A stretch of DNA of 64,000 nt from Rhodoplanes sp046000175. Its GTDB lineage: Bacteria > Pseudomonadota > Alphaproteobacteria > Rhizobiales > Xanthobacteraceae. Under the pieces are notes generated by a model. It made no database searches. It worked only from the letters and a program-made list of their open reading frames with translations, and had not been told where the DNA came from. Position numbers and translations under genes: made by a program. Of the stretch, positions 1 to 9,114 are shown piece by piece (position 1 is the stretch's first letter; the number at the start of each line of letters is the position of its first letter). Where the stretch lies: NCBI RefSeq assembly GCF_046000175.1, contig NZ_JBEOMB010000061.1:23778-87777 (forward strand). The letters are read 5' to 3'.

Positions 1-4
1 CGCG

Positions 5-1093
5 GTGCCGACCTTCAAGGACGTCGGCAATCTGGTCGCCTATGCGATCTTGTGCGTCCTCGTGCTGTGGGCGACGGGCGTCTACGACCGCGCGCGACGC
101 CGTGCCGAGGCCAATGCGGCGGCCGCCGCGCGCCTCGTCTCCGTGGTCACCAACAGTGTCGACGCGATCGTCGGCTTCGACCGCAACGGCATGGTCGAGG
201 ACTGGAACGCCGCGGCCGAGCGCCTGTTCGGCTGCACGGCCGACGAGATCGTCGGCCGCCCGGCCTCGATCCTGTTCGAGGACGACGACGGGCGCGGCGG
301 GACGCGCAAGCTGCTCGCCCGGGAGCCGGCCCGATTCACGACCCGCGGCATCACCAAGGACGGCCGGCGCGTCGAGGTCGCGGTGACGACGGGGCCGGTC
401 CATCTCGCCGACGGCACCTGGATCGGCGTCGCCGCCATCGTTCGCGACATCGGCTCGGAGGTCGCCGCGGAGCGGGCGCTGCGCGAGGCCAACCGGCACA
501 ATATCGCGCTGCTGTCGGAGAGCCACCAGCGCATGCGCGACATGCTGCAGATGGTCTGTGGCCTGGTCCAGGCCTGCGGCCGCGCGGCCGAGCCGGACCC
601 GGCGCGCGGCCCGATCGTCGCGCTCGAGCGGCGCATCGGCGTGGTGATGCGGATCCACGACCAGCTTCATCGCGCCGCCGAGCACGGCACCGTCGAGATC
701 GGCGCCGCGCTGCGGCAGCTGATCGGCGACATGGTCGGGGTCGCCGGGCGGCCGGTCGACATGGAGATCTTCGGCACGTCCGAGGTGCGACTGGCGAGCG
801 ACGTCGCCCTGGCCGTGGTCTTCGCGGTGACCGAGCTCGTCACCAATGCGGTGACCCATGCCGGCGGCCAGCGGCCCACGGTGCGGGTCCGTTGCAGCCG
901 CGAGGAGGGGGCGCTCGTCGTCGTCGTCGCCGACGACGGCCACGGTCTGCCGGCCGGGTTCGAACTCGGCCGGGCGCGCGGGCTCGGGCTGCGGATGGCG
1001 GAGAGCGCCGTCGAGCGCCTCGGCGGGACGCTGCGCCAGCTGCCGCAGGACGCCGGCGCGGCGTTCGAGATCCGGGTGCCGGTCGAGGCGTAG
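5..1093 (+). CDS. PAS-domain sensor histidine kinase, HisKA_2 type (5' end probably outside window)
   Basis: Membrane-anchored two-component sensor kinase. From the first usable GTG the protein has 362 residues: a hydrophobic segment at about 11-26, a PAS domain at about 45-150, a dimerisation/phosphoacceptor region with a candidate His at 174 in SESHQRMRDMLQ, and a C-terminal HATPase with the N box ELVTNAVTHAG, G1 DDGHGLP and G2 GLGLRM. This short HATPase with a modified His box is the HisKA_2/HWE type common in Alphaproteobacteria. The frame stays open to the window edge, so more transmembrane or sensory sequence probably lies upstream. No response regulator is visible next to it, and the signal it senses cannot be read from the sequence. 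Confidence 0.85.
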   Translation: MPTFKDVGNLVAYAILCVLVLWATGVYDRARRRAEANAAAAARLVSVVTNSVDAIVGFDRNGMVEDWNAAAERLFGCTADEIVGRPASILFEDDDGRGGTRKLLAREPARFTTRGITKDGRRVEVAVTTGPVHLADGTWIGVAAIVRDIGSEVAAERALREANRHNIALLSESHQRMRDMLQMVCGLVQACGRAAEPDPARGPIVALERRIGVVMRIHDQLHRAAEHGTVEIGAALRQLIGDMVGVAGRPVDMEIFGTSEVRLASDVALAVVFAVTELVTNAVTHAGGQRPTVRVRCSREEGALVVVVADDGHGLPAGFELGRARGLGLRMAESAVERLGGTLRQLPQDAGAAFEIRVPVEA

Positions 1094-1114
1094 AGTCGGC
1101 GGCGCGGGCGGCGC

Positions 1115-1837
1115 TCAGTCGGCGGTGCGCATCGTCCAGCCGGCGTGCTCGACGCCGGGCAGCCGCTCGACCCGGGCGACGATCTCGTCGAGCTCGGTGG
1201 AGCGCGCCGAGGAGCCGGCGAGCGTCACGGCGAGATCCAGCGTCTCCTCCGACTGCTCCTCGACCGCGGTGCCGCGCACCGCGTAGGACTTGGCGTCGAG
1301 CTGATCGAGCACGGCGGCGCGCACCACCGGCATCTCCTCCGCCGTGACGGTGACTCGCACCTCGTAGGTCGCCTCGGTGGTCGCCTCGTCGAGCGGCTGG
1401 CGGTTGATCAGATCGACCAGCGGCCGCAGCGCCGTGTTGGCCATCAGCACGAACACCGCGATGGTGACGGCCTCGCCGATCAGGTCGGCGCCGGCCGCGC
1501 CGCCCGTCGCGGCCGCGCCCCACAGGGTCGCGGCCGTGTTGAGGCCGCGGATGTTGAGGCCTTCCTTCATGATCACGCCGGCGCCGAGAAAGCCGACCCC
1601 GGACACCACGTAGGCCAGCACGTGCACGGCGGAGGCGTTGCCGTTCAGCCGCATGCCGATGTCGACGAAGGCGGCGGCCCCGACCGCCACCAGCACGGCG
1701 GTGCGCAGGCCGGCGTTGCGCTGCCGCCACTGCCGCTCGGCGCCGATCAGCGTGCCGAGCACGAAGGCGGTGCCCAGGCTCACCAGCGTGTTGACGAACT
1801 GGGGCAGGTCGAAGTTCGACAGCGCGGCGACGCTCAT
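1115..1837 (-). CDS. MgtC/SapB family inner-membrane protein
   Basis: 240-residue membrane protein of the MgtC/SapB family (function in most bacteria uncertain; linked to Mg2+ limitation and intracellular survival in pathogens). Four to five hydrophobic helices fill the first 150 residues. They carry the family hallmarks GTLIGAERQWRQR, GLRTAVLVAVGAA and GVGFLGAGVIMKEG. A soluble C-terminal ACT-like region of about 90 residues follows. I chose the ATG at 1837 because a GGAGG lies just upstream and the N-terminus then starts right before the first helix; the frame continues upstream through repeat sequence that is unlikely to be coding. It is transcribed towards the kinase gene (convergent). 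Confidence 0.88.
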   Translation of the reverse strand: MSVAALSNFDLPQFVNTLVSLGTAFVLGTLIGAERQWRQRNAGLRTAVLVAVGAAAFVDIGMRLNGNASAVHVLAYVVSGVGFLGAGVIMKEGLNIRGLNTAATLWGAAATGGAAGADLIGEAVTIAVFVLMANTALRPLVDLINRQPLDEATTEATYEVRVTVTAEEMPVVRAAVLDQLDAKSYAVRGTAVEEQSEETLDLAVTLAGSSARSTELDEIVARVERLPGVEHAGWTMRTAD

Positions 1838-1933
1838 CCGAGCCTCCGGCCCGCTCGGGGCGCGCGTTGAAGCTCCGGCCGTTCTATCGCGACGTCGAGA
1901 TTCGTAAAACGCAGGGGCGGTGCGGGGCCGCCG

Positions 1934-2096
1934 CCTCGTGTCCCGGGCGCGGCGCCACGCGCCGCGAACCGGGACCCAGGGGCGATCGGGCGAGGGCTTC
2001 ACCGTGGCGGCCGACTTGCCGCCCGTCGTTACGCCCCTGGGCCCCGGCTCTGCGGCGCATCAGGCCTGCGGCCTTCAGCGCCTTGTCCGGGGCACG
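1934..2096. repeat. Dispersed GC-rich intergenic repeat, family A, copy 1
   Basis: Noncoding stretch between the MgtC-like gene and treZ, built from inverted blocks: CCTCGTGTCCCGGGCGC and CCGGGACCCAGGGGCG on one side, CGCCCCTGGGCCCCGGCTC and TTGTCCGGGGCAC on the other. The same blocks recur at 15572-15719, 46485-46625 and, partly, 49123-49290. It would fold into a large imperfect stem. No transposase is present. Confidence 0.75.
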
Positions 2097-2103
2097 CGCA
2101 GGA

Positions 2104-3981
2104 TCAGCCCTGCGCCGTCTCGTCGACCGCCCAGACGACCGTCCAGGCACCGAGCGCGTGGGCCGGGCTCGCGCCGCCGCGGGTGCGGATCTCGCCCTCG
2201 CACCACAGCGTCCGGCCCGGGATCGGGTCGAGGCGGTCGAGCGGCTCCGGCGACAGATTGGCGAGGAGACGCAGCCGCGCGCCGCGCAGATCCCATTCGA
2301 CCGCCACCGCACCGGGGCCGAGCACCGCGTACCGGCCGGCGCCGGTTCCGGCGAGCCGCGGGACGATCTCGCGATGGCGGATGTGAAGGAGATCGCGATA
2401 CAGCGCGTGCCAGCGCGCGTGGTGGTCGCGGTGCAGGGCGCTCCAGTCGAGCTTCGCCGCCTCGAACGTCGCCGGCAGGGTCGGGTCGGGGATGCGGTCG
2501 CGCTGCGCCGGGTCGTGGAACTCGGGGAAGCGGGCGAACTCGGCGCGGCGACCCTCGCGCACCGCGGTCGCGAGCGGCTCCTGAAAATCGCAGAAGAACG
2601 GGAACGGCTCGGCCGCGGCCCACTCCTCGCCCATGAACAGCATCGGCACCTGGGGCAGCAGCAGATAGACGGCCGTCACGGCGCGCACCGCGGCGGCGGG
2701 CGCGAAGGCGCCGATGCGGTCGCCGAAGGCGCGGTTGCCGACCTGGTCGTGGTTCTGGATGAACGCGACGAAGGCCGTCGTCGGCAGGTCGCGCGACGGC
2801 TCGCCGCGGGCCGAGCCGCGATAGGGCATCTCCTCGCCCTGGAACGCGAAGCCTTCGGCGAGCGCACGACCGAGCTTGTCGGTGTCGCCGCGATAGTCGG
2901 CGTAATAGCCGGTGCTCTCACCGCTCACCGCGCAGTGCAGAACGTGGTGGACGTCGTCGTTCCATTGCGCCGTGTAGAGGCGGGGCGCGCCGTCGGCGGC
3001 GCGGACCAGCAGATGCGCCTCGTTCTCCTCGTTCTCGAGGATCAGATGGACGTGCCGGTCCGGCGTCGCCGCATGCACGGCCGCCGCGATCTCGTGCAGG
3101 ACGTGCTCGGCGCTGTCGTCGAGGATCGCGTGGACGGCGTCGAGGCGCAGCCCGTCGAGCCGCATCTCGTCGACCCAGTGGAGGACGTTCTCGATCACCA
3201 GCGCGCGCACCATCTCGGCGCCCTCGGCGTCGAAGTTCACGGCGGCGCCCCACGGCGTGTGGTGGCGCTCGGTGAAGATCGGCGCATAGGCGGCGAGGTA
3301 GTTTCCGTCCGGCCCGAAGTGATTGTAGACGACGTCGAGCAGCACCATCAGGCCGCGCCCATGGGCGGCGTCGACCAGCGCCTTGAGGTCGTCGGGACGC
3401 CCGTAGCTCGCATCCGGGGCGAACGGCAGGACGCCGTCGTAGCCCCAGTTCCGCCGGCCCGGGAAGTCGGCGATCGGCATCAGCTCGATCGCCGTGACGC
3501 CGAGGTCGACGAGGTGGTCGAGCTTCTCGATCGCGGCCCGGAACGTGCCCTCCGGCGTGAAGGTGCCGACATGCAGCTCGTAGACGACGGCCTCCTCCCA
3601 CGGGCGGCCGCGCCAATCCGGCGTCGCCCAGGCATAGGCGTCGGGATCGATCACCTCGCTCGGCCCGTGGACGTCGTCGGGCTGGAAGCGCGAGCCGGGG
3701 TCCGGCACGGCCAGCCCGTCCGGCAGCACGAAGCGATAGCGGGTGCCCGGCCCGGCGTCGGCGACCACGGCCTCGTGCCAGCCGTCGCCGACCGGGGTCA
3801 TGGCGACCCGCTGCTGCGACGCCGGCAGCTCGACCACGATGCGGGGATGCTTCGGCGCCCACAGGCGGAAGCAGGTGCCGTCCGGTCCCAGAACGGGTCC
3901 GAAGCGCGGCGCAGGTGTCGCGGACCGATCGGCGACGACGGTCGACGCAGAGGCTGACGGGGCGAGGGACGGAGCGGGCAT
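2104..3981 (-). CDS. treZ: Malto-oligosyltrehalose trehalohydrolase (GH13)
   Basis: 625 residues, the usual TreZ length. TreZ cleaves the alpha-1,4 bond next to the trehalosyl end of maltooligosyltrehalose and releases trehalose; it is cytoplasmic. Visible parts are an N-terminal E-set/CBM48-like domain (about 25-110), then the GH13 barrel with LMPIADFPGRRNWGYDG, DVVYNHFGPDGNY, the nucleophile region DGLRLDAVHAI (Asp281), acid/base LILENEEN (Glu316) and QNHDQVGNR (Asp412). The ATG at 3981 has an AGGTGT close upstream. The usual partner TreY (maltooligosyltrehalose synthase) is not in this window, so it must lie elsewhere or be absent. It fits with the glycogen-degrading genes at 56-60 kb. Confidence 0.93.
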   Translation of the reverse strand: MPAPSLAPSASASTVVADRSATPAPRFGPVLGPDGTCFRLWAPKHPRIVVELPASQQRVAMTPVGDGWHEAVVADAGPGTRYRFVLPDGLAVPDPGSRFQPDDVHGPSEVIDPDAYAWATPDWRGRPWEEAVVYELHVGTFTPEGTFRAAIEKLDHLVDLGVTAIELMPIADFPGRRNWGYDGVLPFAPDASYGRPDDLKALVDAAHGRGLMVLLDVVYNHFGPDGNYLAAYAPIFTERHHTPWGAAVNFDAEGAEMVRALVIENVLHWVDEMRLDGLRLDAVHAILDDSAEHVLHEIAAAVHAATPDRHVHLILENEENEAHLLVRAADGAPRLYTAQWNDDVHHVLHCAVSGESTGYYADYRGDTDKLGRALAEGFAFQGEEMPYRGSARGEPSRDLPTTAFVAFIQNHDQVGNRAFGDRIGAFAPAAAVRAVTAVYLLLPQVPMLFMGEEWAAAEPFPFFCDFQEPLATAVREGRRAEFARFPEFHDPAQRDRIPDPTLPATFEAAKLDWSALHRDHHARWHALYRDLLHIRHREIVPRLAGTGAGRYAVLGPGAVAVEWDLRGARLRLLANLSPEPLDRLDPIPGRTLWCEGEIRTRGGASPAHALGAWTVVWAVDETAQG

Positions 3982-4322
3982 GACACCTGTCTGATCGATG
4001 GGTTCGCGTGTGCAACACTCCGTTGCGCGTCATCGTTCCGTCAGTCGAACCGACGCTCCGATGCCGTCCGCAATGGTGACGAGGTACGGACCGTTCGGCG
4101 ATCAGGCGACGTAGGCTCCGCAGGACGGTCGAGACAGTGTATCGCGGGAGCGGCACGATCGCACCCGGGGGGCGGTGGGGCGGAGGGCCGCGGGGCGGAT
4201 TAGCACCGGCGGCCAGAACCACCGCACCGGCATCGGCGACAGACCAGACGGGCCGCGGCGCTGCGGTCGATCTCCCGGGATCGATCGCCGCGCGAGGCGG
4301 CGTGACAGTTCAGGATCTCGAC
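3982..4322. other. Intergenic region between divergent treZ and caspase-fold gene
   Basis: About 340 bases of GC-rich sequence that should hold the promoters for both divergent genes. I see no convincing -35/-10 pair, RNA gene or repeat here. A frame extending the caspase gene upstream to 4137 is open but would bury its signal peptide, so I treat the stretch as noncoding. Confidence 0.5.
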
Positions 4323-5897
4323 ATGCGCGTGCCCGCCGGTCTCGCTTCCATTCTCGTCGCCCTCGCTTCCTTCGTCGTCGCCACGCTGGCGGTCTCGGTC
4401 CCGGCGCAGGCGGCCCGCGTCGCCCTTGTGATCGGCAACAACGACTATCGCAATCTCGGTGCCGTCCAGCAGCTCGCCAAGGCCGTCAACGACGCGAACG
4501 CGGTCGGCGACGCACTGGAGAAGCTCGGCTTCACCGTGATGCGCGGCGAGAATCTCGATCGCAGCGGCATGGTCGACCGCATCTTCGCCTTCACCCAGGC
4601 GATCCGGCCGGGCGACACCGCCGCCTTCTTCTACGCCGGCCACGGGGTCGCGATCGGCGGCGCGAACTTCCTGCTGCCGGCCGATGTGCCCGAGATCGAT
4701 CCGGGGCAGGAGACGCGGCTGCGCAACATGGCGATCGGCGAGGCCGACATCGTCGCCGACATCCAGGAGCGCAAGGCGAAGGTCACGCTGATGATCCTCG
4801 ACGCCTGCCGTGACAACCCGTTCCGCAAGCCGGGCGTCACCCGCTCGGTCGGCGCGGCGCGCGGGCTCACCCGGGTCGCGGAGGCACAAGGCGTGTTCGC
4901 GATCTACAGCGCGGGATTCGGCCAGTCGGCGCTCGACGGGCTCGGCGGCGCCGACCGCTCGCCCAACTCGGTGTTCACCCGTGCCCTGGTGCCGGAGCTC
5001 GCCGCGCCCAGGAAGCACCTCGCCGACATGGTGATCGACGTGCGCCAGGAGGTCGCGGCGCTCGCCCGCTCGGTCGGCCACGAGCAGAGCCCGGCCTATT
5101 ACGACCAGACCCAGGGTGGCCGCATCTATCTCGGCGCGCCGCCGGCGGCCGCCTCGGCGGACACCCCCGCCCCGAAGGCGAAGCCCGCCACGCCGGCCGG
5201 CACGCCCCCGCGACAGGACACTGCGTTCGTGATCGCCCCGCCCGTGCCGGCGACCCCGCCGGCCGACCGGCGCGGCTCGATCGGTCGCGTCTGGCACACC
5301 GAGGAGGGGACGGCCGGCTGGTGGGGCACCTGGACGCGGCGCGGCACCTCGGACACGTTCGACGCCATCAACTTCGATCCGACGCGGGCCTATTTCGACA
5401 TCTCGGTCGCCGAGATGGCGATCACGGGCGACGACATCCACATCGTCCGGCGCGCCCCGCGGGTCGCTTGCATCTATCGCGGCCGCCTCGCCGCCGACGG
5501 GCTGTCGGCGTCCGGCACCTACGGCTGCAACAACATCAACCGTGCGTTCCCGTGGAGCGCGACGATCAGCAACGCCCTGCCGGAAGGGCCGCGCGACGAC
5601 TGGCGCGGGCAGGTGTGGTCGATCGTCGAGGACGACGGCTGGCGCGCCACCGTCAAGCGGCGCGGGATGAGCGAGATCTTCGACGCGGTATGGCGCCACC
5701 CCGCCGGCGGCACCGACATGGCGGCGATGCTGATCCGGATCGACGGCGACGCGATGACGATCCTGCGCGACCAGGAGAAGGGCCGCTGCACCTACCGGGG
5801 CGCCCTGCGGCCCGACCGCCAATCGCTGTCGGGCACCTACCGCTGCGACTGGGCGCCGGGCCGCGATTTCCCGTGGCGCGCGACCATCGAGAACTGA
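4323..5897 (+). CDS. Secreted caspase-family (peptidase C14) protein with two C-terminal repeats
   Basis: 524 residues from the ATG at 4323, chosen because the protein then starts with a clean Sec signal peptide (1-30, ending VPAQA). Residues 31-270 form a caspase/metacaspase p20-like fold. Strand 1 is ARVALVIGNNDY; the catalytic His is 107 in FYAGHGVAIGG and the Cys is 162 in LDACRDNPF. A Pro/Ala-rich linker (about 272-318) leads to two homologous modules of about 95 residues (319-417 and 428-524). Each contains a GRVW/GQVW start, a TFDAI/IFDAV core, a C-[IT]-YRG and an SGTY-x-C, and ends FPWSATISN or FPWRATIEN. Bacterial homologues are periplasmic proteases or pseudoproteases of mostly unknown substrate. 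It converges on a CHAT-domain gene, a second clan CD protein. Confidence 0.87.
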   Translation: MRVPAGLASILVALASFVVATLAVSVPAQAARVALVIGNNDYRNLGAVQQLAKAVNDANAVGDALEKLGFTVMRGENLDRSGMVDRIFAFTQAIRPGDTAAFFYAGHGVAIGGANFLLPADVPEIDPGQETRLRNMAIGEADIVADIQERKAKVTLMILDACRDNPFRKPGVTRSVGAARGLTRVAEAQGVFAIYSAGFGQSALDGLGGADRSPNSVFTRALVPELAAPRKHLADMVIDVRQEVAALARSVGHEQSPAYYDQTQGGRIYLGAPPAAASADTPAPKAKPATPAGTPPRQDTAFVIAPPVPATPPADRRGSIGRVWHTEEGTAGWWGTWTRRGTSDTFDAINFDPTRAYFDISVAEMAITGDDIHIVRRAPRVACIYRGRLAADGLSASGTYGCNNINRAFPWSATISNALPEGPRDDWRGQVWSIVEDDGWRATVKRRGMSEIFDAVWRHPAGGTDMAAMLIRIDGDAMTILRDQEKGRCTYRGALRPDRQSLSGTYRCDWAPGRDFPWRATIEN

Positions 5898-5949
5898 CGC
5901 CGCGACGCGGCGGCCGTGGGACGGAACGAGGGGCGGACGGACCCGCGGC

Positions 5950-6102
5950 TCAGCCCGGGTCCCGTCCCGCCGCCTTCCGGCGACGCATCTCGGCGAGCCG
6001 CTCCGCGTCGCGCCGGCGCCCCCAGATCATGTGATGCACGCAGGCGGCGACCACGGCGCCGTAGATCACCATCTCCATGATCGGCGGCACGGCGGTTTCC
6101 AT
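5950..6102 (-). CDS. Small single-span membrane protein, unknown function
   Basis: 50 residues from the ATG at 6102, which has GAGGGG just upstream. One hydrophobic helix (about 8-25, MEMVIYGAVVAACVHHMIWG) is followed by a highly charged Arg/Glu/Lys tail. It lies 87 bases downstream of the TPR-CHAT gene on the same strand, so it could be the last gene of that transcript. I do not recognise the family. The charged amphipathic tail and convincing start context favour a real gene, but its short length leaves doubt. Confidence 0.55.
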   Translation of the reverse strand: METAVPPIMEMVIYGAVVAACVHHMIWGRRRDAERLAEMRRRKAAGRDPG

Positions 6103-6189
6103 GAGGGCCCCTCGTCGCGGCTGGCCGGCTGGCTTTCGCGAAGCTTGCACGACAGTCCGCCGGTGGTCAGCGAGCCCGGCTTCGGGAAG

Positions 6190-8892
6190 CTACCGGCTCC
6201 GTCCCTCGCCGATCAAGGCGAATGCTCCCCAATACGCCGGATAGGCGTTCTTGGGCGACGAATCGTCGTTCAGATAGGCCAGCATGGCGTGTCGCAGCGC
6301 CTCCGCCCGTCCGATCCCGGGCTCCGCCTTGAGCATGGCGAAGGTCGAGGTCGTGAGGCGGGTGGCGGCGGCCGAATCCACGGCCCAATGCGTCACCAGC
6401 AGGGCGCGCGCCCCGGCATAGAAGAAGGCCCGGGCGAGCCCCGACAGCGCCTCGGCGCCCGGCTTGTCGCCGGCGATCGTGTTGCAGGCCGAGAGCACCA
6501 CCCAGTCGGCGTTGAGCTTCAGCTCGGCGACCTCGCTCGCCGTGAGCAGGCCGTCGTCGCGGGCCGTCGGCTGGGCCGGGATCGAGAGCGCCAGCGACGG
6601 CTCGGCGAGACCCTTCACGTCGCCGGCGACCAGGCCGTGGGTGGCGAAATAGACGACGCGGTAGTCGGCGAGGGTCAGCCGCTTCACCGTGGTCTCGCTG
6701 GCGTCGCTTCCGAGATGGACGTCGGACATCGGCGCCCCGAGATCCTTGGCGACGGCGGTCAGCTCGTCCGCCGTCTCCGGAAGCTGCGTCAGGGATTCGG
6801 CGAGCCGCGCCCGGTCGACGCCGGCGCCCTTCCAGAACTCCGTGTAGGCGACGCCCGTCACGCTCCGCATGGCGACGCGGTCGTCCCTGCGGTCGCCCGC
6901 GGGATCGAAGCGGGGATCGCCGAAGCCGGCCATCGGCTTGGCGGCGCGATCGTTCTGCGCGGCGCGGCGCAGCGCCTTCAGGCTGCCGAGCGACGGCAGC
7001 ACCGACACGGCCTGCCGCTTCAGGAGCCAGTCTGCCGCGCGATAGCCCTCGAACCCCTCGGGCACGCCCGCCGGCGGCGCCGACGTCACCAGAAGATGGA
7101 ACGGCAGCGCCGTGAGGGCGCCGGCCGGCGCGATCAGCAGGCTCGTCTTGCCCGCGACCAGCGGCTCGACGGGGCCGAGCAGCGCGGCATAGAGATCGGC
7201 GGCGAGCGCGAGATCGAACGGCTGGACCCGCTCGTCTGCGTCGCGCGGCCGGCCGAGGTCGAGCCCGCGGCGGAACGCCACGACCTTCTCGGTGACGGCG
7301 CCGGCGCCGAGCGGGATACGTTTCCAAGTGGCCGCGTCCCGCGTCAGGGCGACGACGAAGCTCTTCGTCTCGCCGACCGAGAACAGCACCAGCGCCTCGT
7401 CGCCCGACAGCAGCGCCTGCACGTCCCGGGCCGGGAGGGACGGGGGATCGGAGAGCGCGGCGTAGTCCGGGAACTCGATCGCCAGTGTCTTCTGCAGGGC
7501 GGCGCGCTCTCGCGTGACGACGGCGAGCCGGTCGCGGGTCTGCCGGGCGGCGCCGGGATCGCGTCCGGCCTGTTTCGACACCGCCGCGACGATCGCCTTG
7601 TCGAGCTGCACGGCCTCGGCGGCGAGATCCTGGTCCTTGCGCACCAGCGCGGCGAGGCGATCGGTTCCGGCGGCGAGCCGCGCCGCGAGCTTGTTCACGG
7701 CCGCCGCGGCGGAGGACCGCGTGCCGCGCTGGATCACGTCGAGCGCCTCGTCGAGCGCCTTTTCGCGTGGCAGCAGCCCGCGCTGCTCCGCCTCGAACAG
7801 CACCGGCAGCGCGACGCGGGGCTGGGCGCGCCCGCCGGCGATCAGCCGTTCCTCGAGCGGCAGCGCGTCGGCGATGCGGCCGGCGGCGAGATGGAGCGCC
7901 GCGAGATTGTTGATCGCGGTCGCGGTGTCCGGATGATCGGGGCCGACGGCCGCCTCGCGGATCGCGAGCGCGCGGGCGAACAGCGGCTCGGCGTCGTTGT
8001 AGCGGGCCTTTCGCTGATAGAGGTCGGCGAGATTGTTCAGCGAGCGCGCGACGTCGGGATGCGTCTTGCCGAGCACTTTTTCACGAATGGCGAGCGAGCG
8101 CCTGATCAGCGGTTCGGCCTCGTCGTAGCGCCCCTCGACCTTCACGACCTGGCCGAGATTGTTGAGCACGGTCGCGACCGCCGGGCTCTCGGGACCCGCC
8201 GCCTTCTCGTAGAGCGCCAGCGCCCGCCGGAACAGCGGCTCGGACTCGGAATGCCGCTCCTGCCGCTCGTAGTTGGTCGCGAGATTGTTGATGGCGCGGC
8301 CGAGGTCGGGATGATTGGGCGGCAGCTGCTTCTGCGACAGCGCGAGCACGCGGCGGAACAGCGGCTCGGCCTCGGCGTAGCGCTGCTGGCGCTGATAGAG
8401 CGCCGCGAGATTGTTGAGCATCGGCCCGATCTCGACGGAGTCGAGCGCACCGGTCTGCTCCATGATGGCGATGGCGCGATTGAGCAGCGGCTCGCCCTCG
8501 GCGTCGCGGCCGACGCGGCCGTAGAGCTCCGCGAGATTGTTCATGGCGCCGGCGAGGTCCTTCGACGGCCGGCCTTTCTCGAGGTCCGCCAGCATGGCCT
8601 CGGCGAGCGGGATCGCCTCCGAGTACTTGCCGGCGGCGCCGAGCGCGTTGATCCGGGCGCTGCGCGCGCCGAGCCCTTCCGCCGCGGATCGCTCGGGCAG
8701 GCCGATGCCGGCGGCCAGGGCCACACATGCGGCCAGCATCAGGCGACGGCCGGACGTTTTCGCGCCGCGGGCCGGCCGGCGCGGCTCGGGAGGCCTTGCG
8801 GGCGGCACCGGGGCGGCCCTTGCGGCACGGCCCGGGTTTGCGACCACAGGGTCGATGACGACGACAAGGTCGACGACAAGGTGCTGCGTCAT
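6190..8892 (-). CDS. TPR repeat protein with C-terminal CHAT (caspase-like) protease domain
   Basis: 900 residues from the ATG at 8892. After a basic stretch there is a hydrophobic segment near residues 51-63 (LMLAACVALAAGIG), a probable signal or anchor. About six kinesin-light-chain-type TPRs follow (about 80-345, repeated NNLAxLYxxxxRYxEAEPLFxRxL). A linker and a CHAT domain (about 500-900) complete it, with the putative dyad His752 in VVYFATHGLVAG and Cys803 in VVLSACNTIAGD. CHAT proteins are clan CD peptidases related to caspases and separase; some act in defence or programmed death (for example TPR-CHAT with gRAMP), many are uncharacterised. Start is uncertain: an upstream ATG at 9015 or an internal ATG at 8739 right at the hydrophobic segment are alternatives. 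Its target is unknown; no CRISPR genes lie nearby. Confidence 0.88.
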   Translation of the reverse strand: MTQHLVVDLVVVIDPVVANPGRAARAAPVPPARPPEPRRPARGAKTSGRRLMLAACVALAAGIGLPERSAAEGLGARSARINALGAAGKYSEAIPLAEAMLADLEKGRPSKDLAGAMNNLAELYGRVGRDAEGEPLLNRAIAIMEQTGALDSVEIGPMLNNLAALYQRQQRYAEAEPLFRRVLALSQKQLPPNHPDLGRAINNLATNYERQERHSESEPLFRRALALYEKAAGPESPAVATVLNNLGQVVKVEGRYDEAEPLIRRSLAIREKVLGKTHPDVARSLNNLADLYQRKARYNDAEPLFARALAIREAAVGPDHPDTATAINNLAALHLAAGRIADALPLEERLIAGGRAQPRVALPVLFEAEQRGLLPREKALDEALDVIQRGTRSSAAAAVNKLAARLAAGTDRLAALVRKDQDLAAEAVQLDKAIVAAVSKQAGRDPGAARQTRDRLAVVTRERAALQKTLAIEFPDYAALSDPPSLPARDVQALLSGDEALVLFSVGETKSFVVALTRDAATWKRIPLGAGAVTEKVVAFRRGLDLGRPRDADERVQPFDLALAADLYAALLGPVEPLVAGKTSLLIAPAGALTALPFHLLVTSAPPAGVPEGFEGYRAADWLLKRQAVSVLPSLGSLKALRRAAQNDRAAKPMAGFGDPRFDPAGDRRDDRVAMRSVTGVAYTEFWKGAGVDRARLAESLTQLPETADELTAVAKDLGAPMSDVHLGSDASETTVKRLTLADYRVVYFATHGLVAGDVKGLAEPSLALSIPAQPTARDDGLLTASEVAELKLNADWVVLSACNTIAGDKPGAEALSGLARAFFYAGARALLVTHWAVDSAAATRLTTSTFAMLKAEPGIGRAEALRHAMLAYLNDDSSPKNAYPAYWGAFALIGEGRSR

Positions 8893-9114
8893 GTTGGTCC
8901 CGACGATCGAAGGGTGACTCGCGGACCGCGCCGGCGACGTGACGGCGAAGACGGTGCGACGGTGCTCCCGCTTTCGTCTCGTTCGCGGCGAGGCAGGTTC
9001 ACCCCGCACGCGCAACCGTCCGCCGCGGGAGATGGAGCCGAGCGGTGGCGCCTGTGGGAATGGTCCCGGCCGGCCGGACGGCGTGCCCGGTCAGGACCGG
9101 CGCCCGCGACGGCG

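Noticed and set aside
1867..3957. Very long open frames opposite treZ, the molybdenum hydroxylase and the 19-23 kb genes
   Set aside because: Their products are Arg/Ala/Gly/His-rich without domains, and they lie antisense to clear genes. In such GC-rich DNA stop codons are rare in the shadow frames, so openness is not evidence of coding.
6190..8892. gRAMP/Craspase-type CRISPR-guided caspase partner
   Set aside because: The TPR-CHAT architecture is similar in outline, but no type III-E effector, repeats or other cas genes are present.
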